From IMG/VR virus record IMGVR_UViG_3300009788_000141, positions 1 through 47,837 of that record: a stretch of 47,837 bases of DNA. One strand, written 5' to 3'. The DNA comes from a virus. A program made the translations under genes and the position numbers. Below, piece after piece: positions 25,425-33,489 of the stretch; the first letter of the stretch is position 1, and each line of letters begins with the position of its first letter. The notes beneath the pieces are model-generated. The model did not search any database. It was not told the DNA's origin and saw only the letters and a program-made list of their open reading frames with translations.

Positions 25425-26880
25425 TCTTGTTTCCATTTTTATTATTAGAAGTATCGTCTTTATCTATCTTACCAGACTTATCTTGTGAAGCATCATTTTG
25501 TATAGCAAGTTCTGGTCTTTCTTCGTCAAGAGCTTGATCGAGAACTTCTTCTGGGTCAGTGATATCTAATGGTAAATGACTGATGGCTGTTTCTCTATCG
25601 ATGAGTCTTTGGGCATAACTCCATTGAACAGCTTGAAGTGTGAGTTGGCCATCTTTCCGTGTCAATATGGGCCAAATGATATCCATCTTCTCTTCTTCTT
25701 TAGTAGAAGATTGAAATTTCAATTCAGATAAACTCTTCATTTCGATGAGTGTTGAAATAAGAGGTTTGAACCACATCTCAATGTCCAATCTCTTCATCGT
25801 AATGAATCGAACAAGGGGATCAACCTGAACCTCAGCAGATGCTCTAGAACCCGTGATAGCATTTCCCAAGACCCACTCTGGCATTTCTGAGTGTTGAACA
25901 TATAAATAAAAGAGAATACCCAAAAGGGTTTCAGTATCACTACTGGCACTTCCGGGAGAAGCCCAGCTAAATTTTGCATCACCTCCCAATGTCACTGCCC
26001 TGTCAGCATCAAAATCAATGACATCATATGTTTCAGTTGTACCATCATCGAGTTCTCGATTGACACGAGTACTATGACGTGTCCAGAAAGCATCTAATTC
26101 TTTAGATGAACCTAATCCAGAAAAGACGGGAGTTGGACGGCCTTGACGAAGATTTCCATCTAAAGCTGCATCAATAGCTTCACCATAACGATGAAGCAAT
26201 TCAACTAGCATTTCTGCTTCTGGTCTACCAAATCTCTCATTCTCGGAGGGATTATTTGAGATATGAAATAGGGGAATTTGGCGAAGAGGAAGAGAAAAGA
26301 CTTCTCGACTGAGTTCATTATCCCTTTCATCTGTAATTGTTCTTACTCTGAAGTATCTTCCTTTTTCATGTGTAAGAACTTCCTTGATCATTTGAACGCT
26401 ATTAAGATCTATGGGATTCTTGAATTCTCTAACAATCGTCCAACCAATGATGGATGAAAAATCGTTAGGATCAACAATTGGAAAAACATTCTGAGGCGAA
26501 ATAACGGATAAGGTAAGATCTGGGTTAATGAAGATGTAACCATCTCCAAGTTTTAGACTAGATTTATAACCTTTTATCAATTGATTCAGGTTAGTCTCTA
26601 ACCATCTAGCCACAAACTTATTCTTTTCTCGGTTACCCAATTCAACACGAGGAGGAGTTCCCAGAGCCCATGCAGCAATTTTATTGACCAAAGGTTTGAT
26701 CAACAATCCTGAAAGTTCAAGACCTTCTACCTTTGCATGATAAGCTCGGTCCCAATAGTCATAGGCAACATTTCCAATATCCTGGGAAACACTTTGCCGG
26801 CTAGAGAGTCTAAACCTTACCTCGAATTTTCTAACAATTCGTTGACCTTGACCAATCAACTCACGAATAAATTTTATCAT
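25393..26880 (-). CDS. Portal protein (SPP1 gp6-like)
   Basis: A 495-residue protein between large terminase and head maturation genes. It has a helical N-terminus, a KPLVNKIAAWALGTPPRVEL segment, an LKLGDGYIFINPD strand and the NPSENERFGRPEAEMLVELL motif typical of portals. A DAALDGNLR helix and an Asp/Lys/Asn-rich disordered tail follow. It forms the dodecameric DNA channel at the capsid vertex. The gene overlaps the terminase stop (ATGA). Confidence 0.9.
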   Translation of the reverse strand: MIKFIRELIGQGQRIVRKFEVRFRLSSRQSVSQDIGNVAYDYWDRAYHAKVEGLELSGLLIKPLVNKIAAWALGTPPRVELGNREKNKFVARWLETNLNQLIKGYKSSLKLGDGYIFINPDLTLSVISPQNVFPIVDPNDFSSIIGWTIVREFKNPIDLNSVQMIKEVLTHEKGRYFRVRTITDERDNELSREVFSLPLRQIPLFHISNNPSENERFGRPEAEMLVELLHRYGEAIDAALDGNLRQGRPTPVFSGLGSSKELDAFWTRHSTRVNRELDDGTTETYDVIDFDADRAVTLGGDAKFSWASPGSASSDTETLLGILFYLYVQHSEMPEWVLGNAITGSRASAEVQVDPLVRFITMKRLDIEMWFKPLISTLIEMKSLSELKFQSSTKEEEKMDIIWPILTRKDGQLTLQAVQWSYAQRLIDRETAISHLPLDITDPEEVLDQALDEERPELAIQNDASQDKSGKIDKDDTSNNKNGNKNGPIKQKTRS

Positions 26881-28448
26881 GTCATTCTCCTGTATCTTCT
26901 TCTTCGACTAGGAGCCTTAGTTGCAATCCTATGTATCGTATCTTTTTCTTTTCTGCCAAGTGCACGTGCACTCTGATTGATTTCTCGATAGTTCCAAGCA
27001 ACATGCCCTTGACGCATTTCCGTAAAACTCCCAGAAATGAGAATAGCTTTCATTGCTAAAGCAAAGGCATCGGCCTTGTCATCAAGATCGTGTTTAGGTG
27101 CCTTAAGAGTATTTCCCTCTATATTTCTAAGCTGAGTGAATGTGTCTTCATCATGGATAATCATCCACTGATTTTTAGCTGCTTCAGCTGTATCATCATA
27201 CAAAGAGACTTTACCGGGTCGAGTACTTAACCAGCCCAATTTTTTATCTGGACCTTCAGTTAAATCTGATTGGCCATTATTTTCAAACCATGAAATAACA
27301 GTATGGCCATGATGATTTCTCTCTACCAGAATAGGTGCTTTGTTGAAGAAGAGAGCCAATTGGTCCATGTAATCAGCAAAGATGTTGGGTTCATGTTGAC
27401 CTGCAAAAATAGCTACTTGTTCTCCTGTTTCTTTGCAAAGAACAATGGCGCATGAATCATTACTGTTGGGGTTACCTTCCGCTGGATCTCCCCCTACTAC
27501 ATAATTTAATTCTGGTTCTGGAACCTTGAAGATAGAAAGATCAGGTATAGCAGGAGCCTCTGAAATAAAAGTTAAAGGAATACGATCTTGAGGCTCATAA
27601 CAAGCTTCAAGCCACAGAGGGGGAATTCTTTTATTTCTAACACTTCCAGCTAATGCTTCAGCTTCCGTTTTAGGGTATTGCTCATGGAGATCGTCTATAT
27701 AACCTGTTCTTGTTAAAATATCTATCTTTTGATCTTCATACCATTGTTGATCCCGATCTAAACGAACATACCAGGGAAGAAAAACTGGAGACCAATTATT
27801 CTTTTTCAATCTAGCATTACGATAAATGTTTTTAAAAACAGATTGAGGATTATCTTTATCTGCTCTAGATACAAGAACAATTCTATTTCCAGCATCAATC
27901 GTAGGTTTAACTGCCCTCATGAGACTACCAAGATCCGGAATAAGATCTGCTTCATCTACAATTACTAAAGATGCTGTATAACTATCTCCAGCCGTTGTAG
28001 GAAACGCATAAAAAACAGAACCATTAGAAAGTTTGAATTCATGAGAACTATCTCGAAGTATCTCTTTAGCTTGCATCCATGAAGGTAGTCTTTTGTACAT
28101 ACCTTTTAGACGTTCATCAGAAATCAGATATTTGGCCTCATCATCTCTTCTAGAAAAGATAAGAATAATAGAGATAGGATGAAAAAGAGCTAACCATAAA
28201 CCAATAGCTAAACATAACCATGTCAGACCTAGTTGTCTAGCTTTCAGAATAACTATCCAGAGATTATTGAGTACAGCATTCAATGCTTCTTCTTGAGCAG
28301 GCCAGAGATCAAAATCTATCCAGTCTCCTTCAACAGAATCATAAATTTTAACATAGGTAATAATGAAATATAAACAACTCTCTTTACACTTCTTCCACTC
28401 TATCTGAATTTTCTCTAGATCTATCTCTTCTTTCTTTATTCCATTCAT
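26877..28448 (-). CDS. terL: Terminase large subunit
   Basis: A 523-residue ATPase and nuclease that packages DNA. The Walker A variant KARQLGLT is at residues 69-76 and the Walker B LVIVDEAD at 161-168. The C-terminal RNase H-like nuclease shows GGDPAEGN (Asp321), ILVERNHHG (Glu375) and a HDLDDKADAFA segment (Asp460). It has AAGGAG before its start and overlaps the small terminase candidate by 65 bases. Confidence 0.95.
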   Translation of the reverse strand: MNGIKKEEIDLEKIQIEWKKCKESCLYFIITYVKIYDSVEGDWIDFDLWPAQEEALNAVLNNLWIVILKARQLGLTWLCLAIGLWLALFHPISIILIFSRRDDEAKYLISDERLKGMYKRLPSWMQAKEILRDSSHEFKLSNGSVFYAFPTTAGDSYTASLVIVDEADLIPDLGSLMRAVKPTIDAGNRIVLVSRADKDNPQSVFKNIYRNARLKKNNWSPVFLPWYVRLDRDQQWYEDQKIDILTRTGYIDDLHEQYPKTEAEALAGSVRNKRIPPLWLEACYEPQDRIPLTFISEAPAIPDLSIFKVPEPELNYVVGGDPAEGNPNSNDSCAIVLCKETGEQVAIFAGQHEPNIFADYMDQLALFFNKAPILVERNHHGHTVISWFENNGQSDLTEGPDKKLGWLSTRPGKVSLYDDTAEAAKNQWMIIHDEDTFTQLRNIEGNTLKAPKHDLDDKADAFALAMKAILISGSFTEMRQGHVAWNYREINQSARALGRKEKDTIHRIATKAPSRRRRYRRMT

Positions 28449-29049
28449 TTAATTCTCCTTCAGCCTTGCTATGAATAGCTTCTAGTTCATCAACAGATAC
28501 TTCTTGTGCTCTACTATTGAGTTCTCTTTCTCTAGCTACAGCAGATTGAGTAATAGTACTGGGAAGTCCTGCAGTCTTTCTACCTATTTCATCAGCATAT
28601 TTCAATGCCATACCTAATTCTTTTAATTCTCTGGGACTTAATGTTCCCTCTTCTTGTACTATTAAACTATCTATGATTCTTTGTCTAAGCATTTGATAGT
28701 CTGCCCAAGAATTAGATTCAACAACATCTTGTCTTTCTATAAGTTGATGAAGATTCTTAGCACTGATCCAATCATCTAAAGCTCTTGCTCTTTCTATCCA
28801 TTTGTAACTAGATGACCATGATTTAAAATTCTTTCCTACTCTAAGATCTGAGCTATAGGATGTTTCTTCTCTGGTTATGTTTCCTTTATCTATACTATAA
28901 TTATAATAAGCACGTCTGAGTGTTCTCTTTCTTCCTAATAACAAATAGTGATTAAAACCTAGAAATTGATCATCTGTTTCTTCTTCTTTTCTTTCTATTT
29001 CATCAGGAAGATCATCTCTATTTTGATTTAACCATTCTCTATAGTCCAT
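28384..29049 (-). CDS. Terminase small subunit candidate
   Basis: 221 residues from the ATG at 29049, chosen over 29070 for its AGAGAGAA site. It is the first gene of the minus block and lies just upstream of the large terminase. SSYKWIERARALDDW is the kind of helical motif seen in several small terminases. The C-terminus is a long charged helix (ELEAIHSKAEGELNEWN). It would recognise the packaging start site. No HTH is clear enough to prove it. Confidence 0.65.
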   Translation of the reverse strand: MDYREWLNQNRDDLPDEIERKEEETDDQFLGFNHYLLLGRKRTLRRAYYNYSIDKGNITREETSYSSDLRVGKNFKSWSSSYKWIERARALDDWISAKNLHQLIERQDVVESNSWADYQMLRQRIIDSLIVQEEGTLSPRELKELGMALKYADEIGRKTAGLPSTITQSAVARERELNSRAQEVSVDELEAIHSKAEGELNEWNKERRDRSRENSDRVEEV

Positions 29050-29076
29050 AGTATTCTCTCTTAGCAACAACGGCCC

Positions 29077-29105
29077 TTGATCAGATTATAGTATCTTGCT
29101 ATATG
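29077..29105 (+). promoter_or_regulatory. Plus-strand promoter for the replication block
   Basis: TTGATC (29077-29082), a 17-base spacer and TATATG (29100-29105), with TGC just before the -10 making it an extended -10 type. It shares the CTTGCTATA core with at least four other sites downstream. The ribosome binding site AAAGGAGG follows at once. Confidence 0.65.
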
Positions 29106-29114
29106 ATTTGTAAA
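29085..29114 (-). promoter_or_regulatory. Minus-strand promoter for the virion operon
   Basis: Reading leftward: TTTACA (29114-29109), an 18-base spacer, and a perfect TATAAT (29090-29085). Transcripts would begin near 29078, about 30 bases before the small terminase start. The promoter overlaps the plus-strand promoter in opposite orientation. Confidence 0.65.
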
Positions 29115-29126
29115 GGAGGACTTAAA

Positions 29127-29471
29127 ATGACAAATTCAAAATTTTATGAATTAGTAGATGTAATAGCTCATAAACATAGCAATGAACATCCTGACCTAGA
29201 AATTTCTTTATCTCTTTTTTCTGAATTATTAGGTTTTACAGATCTTATCGATAAGGATATCCATTCTCTCTATGTTTGGTTACATTTTACAGATTGGAGG
29301 GGAGAAATAGACATAGATAGACTAATAGTTGAAGATTTAATTCGTAAAAGTCCTATAGTTGATGAGGAAGGTTGGAAAAAATATTCTCCTCATTACCGAT
29401 ATACTCTGACAGTTAAAGCTTTGGCAATTTTATTACATCCTGGAAAACATGTGAAAGTTTCAAGGAAGTAA
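29127..29471 (+). CDS. Early unknown protein
   Basis: 114 residues starting at 29127 after AAAGGAGG. An upstream in-frame ATG at 29103 would lie in the promoter. The protein is acidic and helical with a C-terminal KALAILLHPGKHVKV. As first gene of the plus block it is probably expressed early, and such genes often act on the host. I do not recognise it. Confidence 0.65.
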   Translation: MTNSKFYELVDVIAHKHSNEHPDLEISLSLFSELLGFTDLIDKDIHSLYVWLHFTDWRGEIDIDRLIVEDLIRKSPIVDEEGWKKYSPHYRYTLTVKALAILLHPGKHVKVSRK

Positions 29472-29517
29472 GTAAAAGTATTCATGGATATCATTTAATA
29501 TAAAAATCAGAATTTCT

Positions 29518-29528
29518 TGCTATATATT
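29518..29528 (+). promoter_or_regulatory. Extended -10 promoter before the DUF932-like gene
   Basis: TTGCTATATATTATAACATC in the 101-base gap. The TGC-TATA core is the recurring motif. No convincing -35 box is visible, as is common for extended -10 promoters. Confidence 0.55.
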
Positions 29529-29572
29529 ATAACATCATCTATATCCTGATAAATTACACAAGGAGACACAGA

Positions 29573-30562
29573 ATGTCGAAACGAACTGTTCAGGTAATTG
29601 GTGAACCTCAGCGAGTAAATACTGTTGACAGGGAAGGCAATTCTCAACCATGGGGTGAAATTGTCGTAGAGGAATATGAGGGTGAAGAGCATTATTCCTA
29701 TTCCTTTCTGGAGGATGGTTCAGAAGAACCTCCTACACTACTCGGTACATCCAATCGTTTGGTCCGTCCTGTTGATCCAGCCCGGGCCTTGGCCCCTGTT
29801 CTGGAGAATGGTTGGAAACTTCAGAGATTCTATGGTTCATCTCGAGATTATCGGGCTATTCTGGTTCAGGAGGGTAGTTCTCGTATTCCTGACCCTATTC
29901 AATGGGATCATAATATCTGGTGGGGCCAAGTAACCGATCGGGATGATGACGGAGTTCGTTATCTGAGTGAATCTCTTATTGTAGACGGGGGTATTAGTCC
30001 ACGTCAATCCTTGGTTTATTCACATGCACTTCATCGAAGCATTTGTGATAATGGCCTCACTGCCAAGGTAATGGATTTTGGTCGTCTTCGGATTGGACAC
30101 AAATCTTTCAATGATAACTCCGTCATCAATTCAGTAAATGGTTGGCAGGGTTTCACTGAAAACGACACAAGGATTATGGGTCCTGATTTTGGTTCCCCAG
30201 AGGCTGCGGGAAGACTTCACACCTTCATCAATCGAAATTTTTTGACACCCGATGATGCTGATGGACCTGGGTTGATTAGAATTCCAGGTTTCCTTGCCAA
30301 AACAGCAGCAACCTTTAATCGGCTTCCCAATTGGTATTTGCGGGAGTATGCTATTCAAATGCAAATGATGGCGGATGGTTTAAATCGCAGGATTAGAGGA
30401 CTCGATGTCCTGAATGCTATCACCAATCCTTTGTCACAAGAAGATCTTAAGGACGAAGATGAACGACGGGCTGTTACTCGAATCGTTTCCAAACAGGAAT
30501 CTCTCTTCACTGCTACTATGCAGATGATGGGTACCTTCGATCTGATGACTGAATTGAACTAA
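29573..30562 (+). CDS. DUF932-like phage protein
   Basis: A 329-residue protein. ALHRSICDNGLTAKVMDFGRLRIGHKS (given here in pieces: the RSICDNGL core near residue 155 and the RLRIGHK core 15 residues later) matches the order of motifs in DUF932, a family on phages and plasmids with unknown activity. It follows its own promoter and an AAGGAG site. It is the first sizeable gene of the plus block. The function is unknown, though such proteins often sit with recombination or ssDNA-binding genes. Confidence 0.65.
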   Translation: MSKRTVQVIGEPQRVNTVDREGNSQPWGEIVVEEYEGEEHYSYSFLEDGSEEPPTLLGTSNRLVRPVDPARALAPVLENGWKLQRFYGSSRDYRAILVQEGSSRIPDPIQWDHNIWWGQVTDRDDDGVRYLSESLIVDGGISPRQSLVYSHALHRSICDNGLTAKVMDFGRLRIGHKSFNDNSVINSVNGWQGFTENDTRIMGPDFGSPEAAGRLHTFINRNFLTPDDADGPGLIRIPGFLAKTAATFNRLPNWYLREYAIQMQMMADGLNRRIRGLDVLNAITNPLSQEDLKDEDERRAVTRIVSKQESLFTATMQMMGTFDLMTELN

Positions 30563-30592
30563 ATCTAGAATCTTATCTCTCCCCCTATAAAA

Positions 30593-30623
30593 ATACCTGA
30601 CCTTGATACTTGAGGTCAGGTAT
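30593..30623. other. Strong RNA hairpin before the 84-residue gene
   Basis: ATACCTGACCT, a 9-base loop and AGGTCAGGTAT make a perfect 11-base stem. No T-tract follows, so a simple terminator is unlikely. It lies 17 bases before the start codon at 30640, close to the AAAGGA site, so it might protect the mRNA, be an RNase cut site, or affect translation. Confidence 0.65.
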
Positions 30624-30639
30624 CCGCAAAGGATCTAAA

Positions 30640-30894
30640 ATGTCTGTCAAATCAATCGAATATCATATCTATTTTACAGAAAATGGTAGGGACTATGCTC
30701 TTGCCTGGCGTCATATTGCTTCTCGGGGTTTATTTCCCAAAGAAACTTTTGATTCTTTAGAATCGGCCCTTGAATATGTTGAGGTTTGTCTGCAGAAAGT
30801 GGGGGGTTTTCTTGTTGATGACAGGGGGCTTAGGATCATTAAACTTGAGACCTTTAGTAAAATTATGCAAACCTATAGTGCTGAATCAGACTAA
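30640..30894 (+). CDS. Small unknown protein
   Basis: 84 residues from the ATG at 30640 with AAAGGATC upstream. The layout is alpha/beta (IEYHIYFTENGRDYALAW, then SALEYVEVCLQKVGGFLV). No motif is recognised. It is next to the TS-like gene. Confidence 0.6.
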   Translation: MSVKSIEYHIYFTENGRDYALAWRHIASRGLFPKETFDSLESALEYVEVCLQKVGGFLVDDRGLRIIKLETFSKIMQTYSAESD

Positions 30895-30967
30895 GGAAGA
30901 AGTAGAAGAAGAAGCGATTGAATACCTAGATGAGTATAAGGGTATAGATCTAGGTCATGATGAATGA
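30818..30967 (+). CDS. Possible small acidic protein overlapping its neighbour
   Basis: 49 residues in another frame than the preceding gene. It ends with an ATGA overlap with the TS-like gene, a typical sign of a real, coupled gene. The C-terminus (KEEVEEEAIEYLDEYKGIDL) is a believable acidic helix. The start is uncertain: I used the ATG at 30818 after a G-rich stretch, but a GTG near 30878 is possible. Low confidence. Confidence 0.35.
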   Translation: MTGGLGSLNLRPLVKLCKPIVLNQTKEEVEEEAIEYLDEYKGIDLGHDE

Positions 30968-31839
30968 TTCAAATCGAAGCTGACACTGCAACTGAACTTT
31001 ACAAAAAGGTTCTCTGGAATTTTGTACTTGATGGTGAAGGTTTGGGCCCAAGTCATAACTCATTATATAATGCTGATAGTGGTCGGGCATGGGTAACCGA
31101 TGGAAATTTCTTTATCAGAAATCCTCTAGGTGAACAATTTAATCTCATCCACTCTGGCTACATCTTCCCCAATCGATGGGCAAAATTTTGGACAGAATAC
31201 ACACAACAAGGTGAGATGCAACAATTTCTAGAAGATTGCAGGATGCGTCAACCCTTTGAAGAGATTGGATATACATGTCCTGTACGAGCAAATCATAAAT
31301 TGGGTAATTGTTTACATGCCATTAATTTCAGATCTGCAGGTATGGGACAAAAGGCTCAGGTAACATTAATGTCACGTTCTTCATTATTTGCCCCCACTGC
31401 TGTACTTGATCTGGGATTCGGACTTGCAATAGCTCGATGGATTGTTGAAAATACACGTCAACGTATTAAACCCGATGACATTTCATTATTGTGGCAATGT
31501 TCACAGGTTCAAGTAATGTCCTGGAAAATGTTGTTGCCATTAAGGATGTTCGGCCTTATTAAAATGGAGGACGACCTCCCAGACACTCGAATGGGAAATT
31601 TACTGAGAAGTCATCTTCAGAATTCTAGACGGGGAAGACTTCCTACTTTGAGAATGTTTGCTAGACAAGGGATTAAATATCTGGAATTTGAGGAGAGTGG
31701 TCGTTTTGACAACCCACCTTTCTTCCCCTCAACGGTCCCTGAAGCCTATGATCCCAACAGTCAAATAAAAATCAGAGAGGGAGAACATATAGATTATGAA
31801 ATAGATGCACAAGACTGGATGATAGATAGAGATTTTTGA
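30964..31839 (+). CDS. Divergent thymidylate synthase/hydroxymethylase-superfamily protein 1
   Basis: A 291-residue protein. Around residues 114-155 it follows the thymidylate synthase core: GNCLHAINF holds a candidate nucleophile Cys116, then SRSSLF (137-142) matches the phosphate-binding QRSxD loop, then a D at residue 149 eight positions on, where thymidylate synthases have Asn177. Asp there is known from T4 dCMP hydroxymethylase. The QRSxD Asp is Leu here, so the protein is not a standard enzyme. The N-terminal stretch ELYKKVLWNFVLDGEG also fits the family. It may be a deoxynucleotide hydroxymethylase or a non-catalytic partner of the second copy at 33486. Confidence 0.55.
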   Translation: MIQIEADTATELYKKVLWNFVLDGEGLGPSHNSLYNADSGRAWVTDGNFFIRNPLGEQFNLIHSGYIFPNRWAKFWTEYTQQGEMQQFLEDCRMRQPFEEIGYTCPVRANHKLGNCLHAINFRSAGMGQKAQVTLMSRSSLFAPTAVLDLGFGLAIARWIVENTRQRIKPDDISLLWQCSQVQVMSWKMLLPLRMFGLIKMEDDLPDTRMGNLLRSHLQNSRRGRLPTLRMFARQGIKYLEFEESGRFDNPPFFPSTVPEAYDPNSQIKIREGEHIDYEIDAQDWMIDRDF

Positions 31840-31842
31840 TCT

Positions 31843-31851
31843 TGCTATAAT
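31843..31851 (+). promoter_or_regulatory. Extended -10 promoter before the ssDNA-binding gene
   Basis: TGC followed directly by a perfect TATAAT, in the motif CTTGCTATAATTTATA. It is right after the stop of the TS-like gene. The promoter would raise SSB expression separately from the upstream genes. Confidence 0.65.
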
Positions 31852-31904
31852 TTATACCATAAAGAAAATCGCCAATCGCATATATCATACAAGGAGAAAT
31901 TGCA

Positions 31905-32474
31905 ATGGCAGATTCACAACCCAATCCCTGGGAAGATCTTTTGGATACTCTTTCCAATTCAGGGGGTGGACAATTCTTTTTTCCCAAGAAGGGTAAAACA
32001 AGTTTCCGTATTGTCCCAGAAGATTGGAAAAGAGGAAAAGATGCTCGACGATTTTTCACGCAGGTTGATAATATGTATCGAGGTCAACCAAAAACCAAAT
32101 TCATAATTCGGGCGGTTATTGGTGCAACTTCTTCTGGGGAAATCAGTGAACTTTATGCTGATAAGGTAGTTCCCTTAGTTATCGCTAAGAGTGCCTTCAC
32201 ACAGATTCTTCAAATTTTAGCAGATGGAGATGCCGATCTCTTCTCGCTAGACACAGGCACAATCCTGAATCTTAATAAATCTGGTGAAGGAAAAGAAACA
32301 ACATATGTAATTATCCCCACTGTAAAAGTGAAACTGATTGATTTTGATGAAATCGAAGATGCTTCCCAAACTCTAGAAGAATGGGCGCAGGCTTATACAG
32401 AACGGGAAAATGCCCGAGCTGGGTCCTCATCTTCCGATGCCTCCCAGTCATCCAATGATGACCTGGGCTGGTAG
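31905..32474 (+). CDS. ssDNA-binding protein candidate
   Basis: A 189-residue protein. The N-terminus has FFFPKKGKTSFRIVPEDWKR, a pattern found in phage ssDNA-binding proteins where the first strand of the OB fold begins. The C-terminus is a flexible Ser-rich linker ending in NDDLGW, an acidic tip with an aromatic end like the SSB tail that binds partner proteins. It has its own promoter and is followed by a terminator, fitting a highly expressed replication protein. No structure-level proof. Confidence 0.6.
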   Translation: MADSQPNPWEDLLDTLSNSGGGQFFFPKKGKTSFRIVPEDWKRGKDARRFFTQVDNMYRGQPKTKFIIRAVIGATSSGEISELYADKVVPLVIAKSAFTQILQILADGDADLFSLDTGTILNLNKSGEGKETTYVIIPTVKVKLIDFDEIEDASQTLEEWAQAYTERENARAGSSSSDASQSSNDDLGW

Positions 32475-32500
32475 AGGGAGTTCTTCTCTCCTGGTTGATG

Positions 32501-32528
32501 GGAGGGCCTTTCGGGGCTCTCCTTTTCC
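32501..32528 (+). terminator. Intrinsic terminator after the ssDNA-binding gene
   Basis: GGAGGGCC and GGCTCTCC form an 8-base stem with one G-U pair and a 6-base loop, followed by TTTTCC. It would end a monocistronic SSB mRNA, or partly attenuate transcription into the dUTPase gene. Confidence 0.65.
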
Positions 32529-32540
32529 AAAGGAAAAATA

Positions 32541-33179
32541 ATGAAAGTTGATGATTATTTAGAGGGAATTTATGTTCCTTTCTTGAGTATTGAAACTGTT
32601 AATGAGCTTTTAGTAAAACGAAATTTAACCTTTCTTGCATTTGCTTCTATCGAAAACCAAAAAGGTTTTGTGAAACCCACTGTTTCATTCTCCTCTTCAC
32701 AGGGCCAAGAAATGTTAAGAATCATGCTCTTCAGAACTCTTGAAGAAGTTGTTGAAGCAAGTGAAGCCAAAGCCAATAATCATGTTTTGGAAGAACTCAT
32801 CGATGCATTGAATTATCTGATGAGTGCCTTGATGCTAGATCAAGAATATTTTACCATCGAAAGAATGACGGAACTCACGTATGATATACTAAATAATCAA
32901 AGGTGGATAACCTTTGTTCCTGAGGACATTGTTGTTTCAGATCATTCTATTTTATATATTCTTCATTTAATCATGGGCAGAATGGCAGAGACATTCAGAA
33001 ACAGAGCATGGATGAATCAAACTCAACAAACATTCTTTCATGGTTATGAGGAAGCTGGACAGGTTTATCAAAGAATCCTTCATACCTTCTTAGTCCATTT
33101 TGATTCTTGGGAAACATTTTACAAATTTTTTGTTGCGAAAGATAACGTCCTTCAATTTAGACTCAATAGCAAATACTAG
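32541..33179 (+). CDS. All-alpha dUTPase/dCTPase-type (MazG superfamily) protein
   Basis: A 212-residue helical protein. TLEEVVEASEA (67-77) and VLEELIDALNYL (82-93) carry the paired ExxE and ExxD metal-binding motifs of the all-alpha NTP pyrophosphatases. The C-terminus reads WETFYKFFVAKDNVLQFRLN, the last-helix motif of dimeric dUTPases. T4 dCTPase gp56 belongs to the same superfamily, so dUTP or dCTP may be the substrate. The product would be dUMP or dCMP for the TS-like enzymes nearby. Confidence 0.7.
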   Translation: MKVDDYLEGIYVPFLSIETVNELLVKRNLTFLAFASIENQKGFVKPTVSFSSSQGQEMLRIMLFRTLEEVVEASEAKANNHVLEELIDALNYLMSALMLDQEYFTIERMTELTYDILNNQRWITFVPEDIVVSDHSILYILHLIMGRMAETFRNRAWMNQTQQTFFHGYEEAGQVYQRILHTFLVHFDSWETFYKFFVAKDNVLQFRLNSKY

Positions 33180-33189
33180 GAGAATCCAT

Positions 33190-33489
33190 ATGGCTGATAA
33201 GCCTGATTATGATGCCCCGCGGTATCGAAAAGCAAAGAGTTTAAAATCTGCCATCAAAAAACCCAATGGTCATCGTCTTTCCCATCGAGATTTTAAAGAA
33301 ATCAAACGTCAAGCTGAGGCCCTGTCTGATCGAGAGGGAGAATTTAAAGACGCCAAAATCATGTCCTACCATAAACGACGTAAGAGGTCTCGATGGGCTG
33401 TTGGAAAAGACAAAATTTATGAAGTTTTTTTGAAGGCGGGTTTACTTTCTATTATGTTTATTACATTAATACCGGGGGATGTTTCATGA
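33190..33489 (+). CDS. Small basic protein
   Basis: 99 residues from 33190 with an AGGAG site. The N-terminal 70 residues are very basic (KAKSLKSAIKKPNGHR, then YHKRRKRSRWAVG) and could bind nucleic acid. The C-terminus has a hydrophobic stretch LLSIMFITLI that may be a membrane anchor or a buried helix. It overlaps the next gene by ATGA. No family recognised. Confidence 0.6.
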   Translation: MADKPDYDAPRYRKAKSLKSAIKKPNGHRLSHRDFKEIKRQAEALSDREGEFKDAKIMSYHKRRKRSRWAVGKDKIYEVFLKAGLLSIMFITLIPGDVS

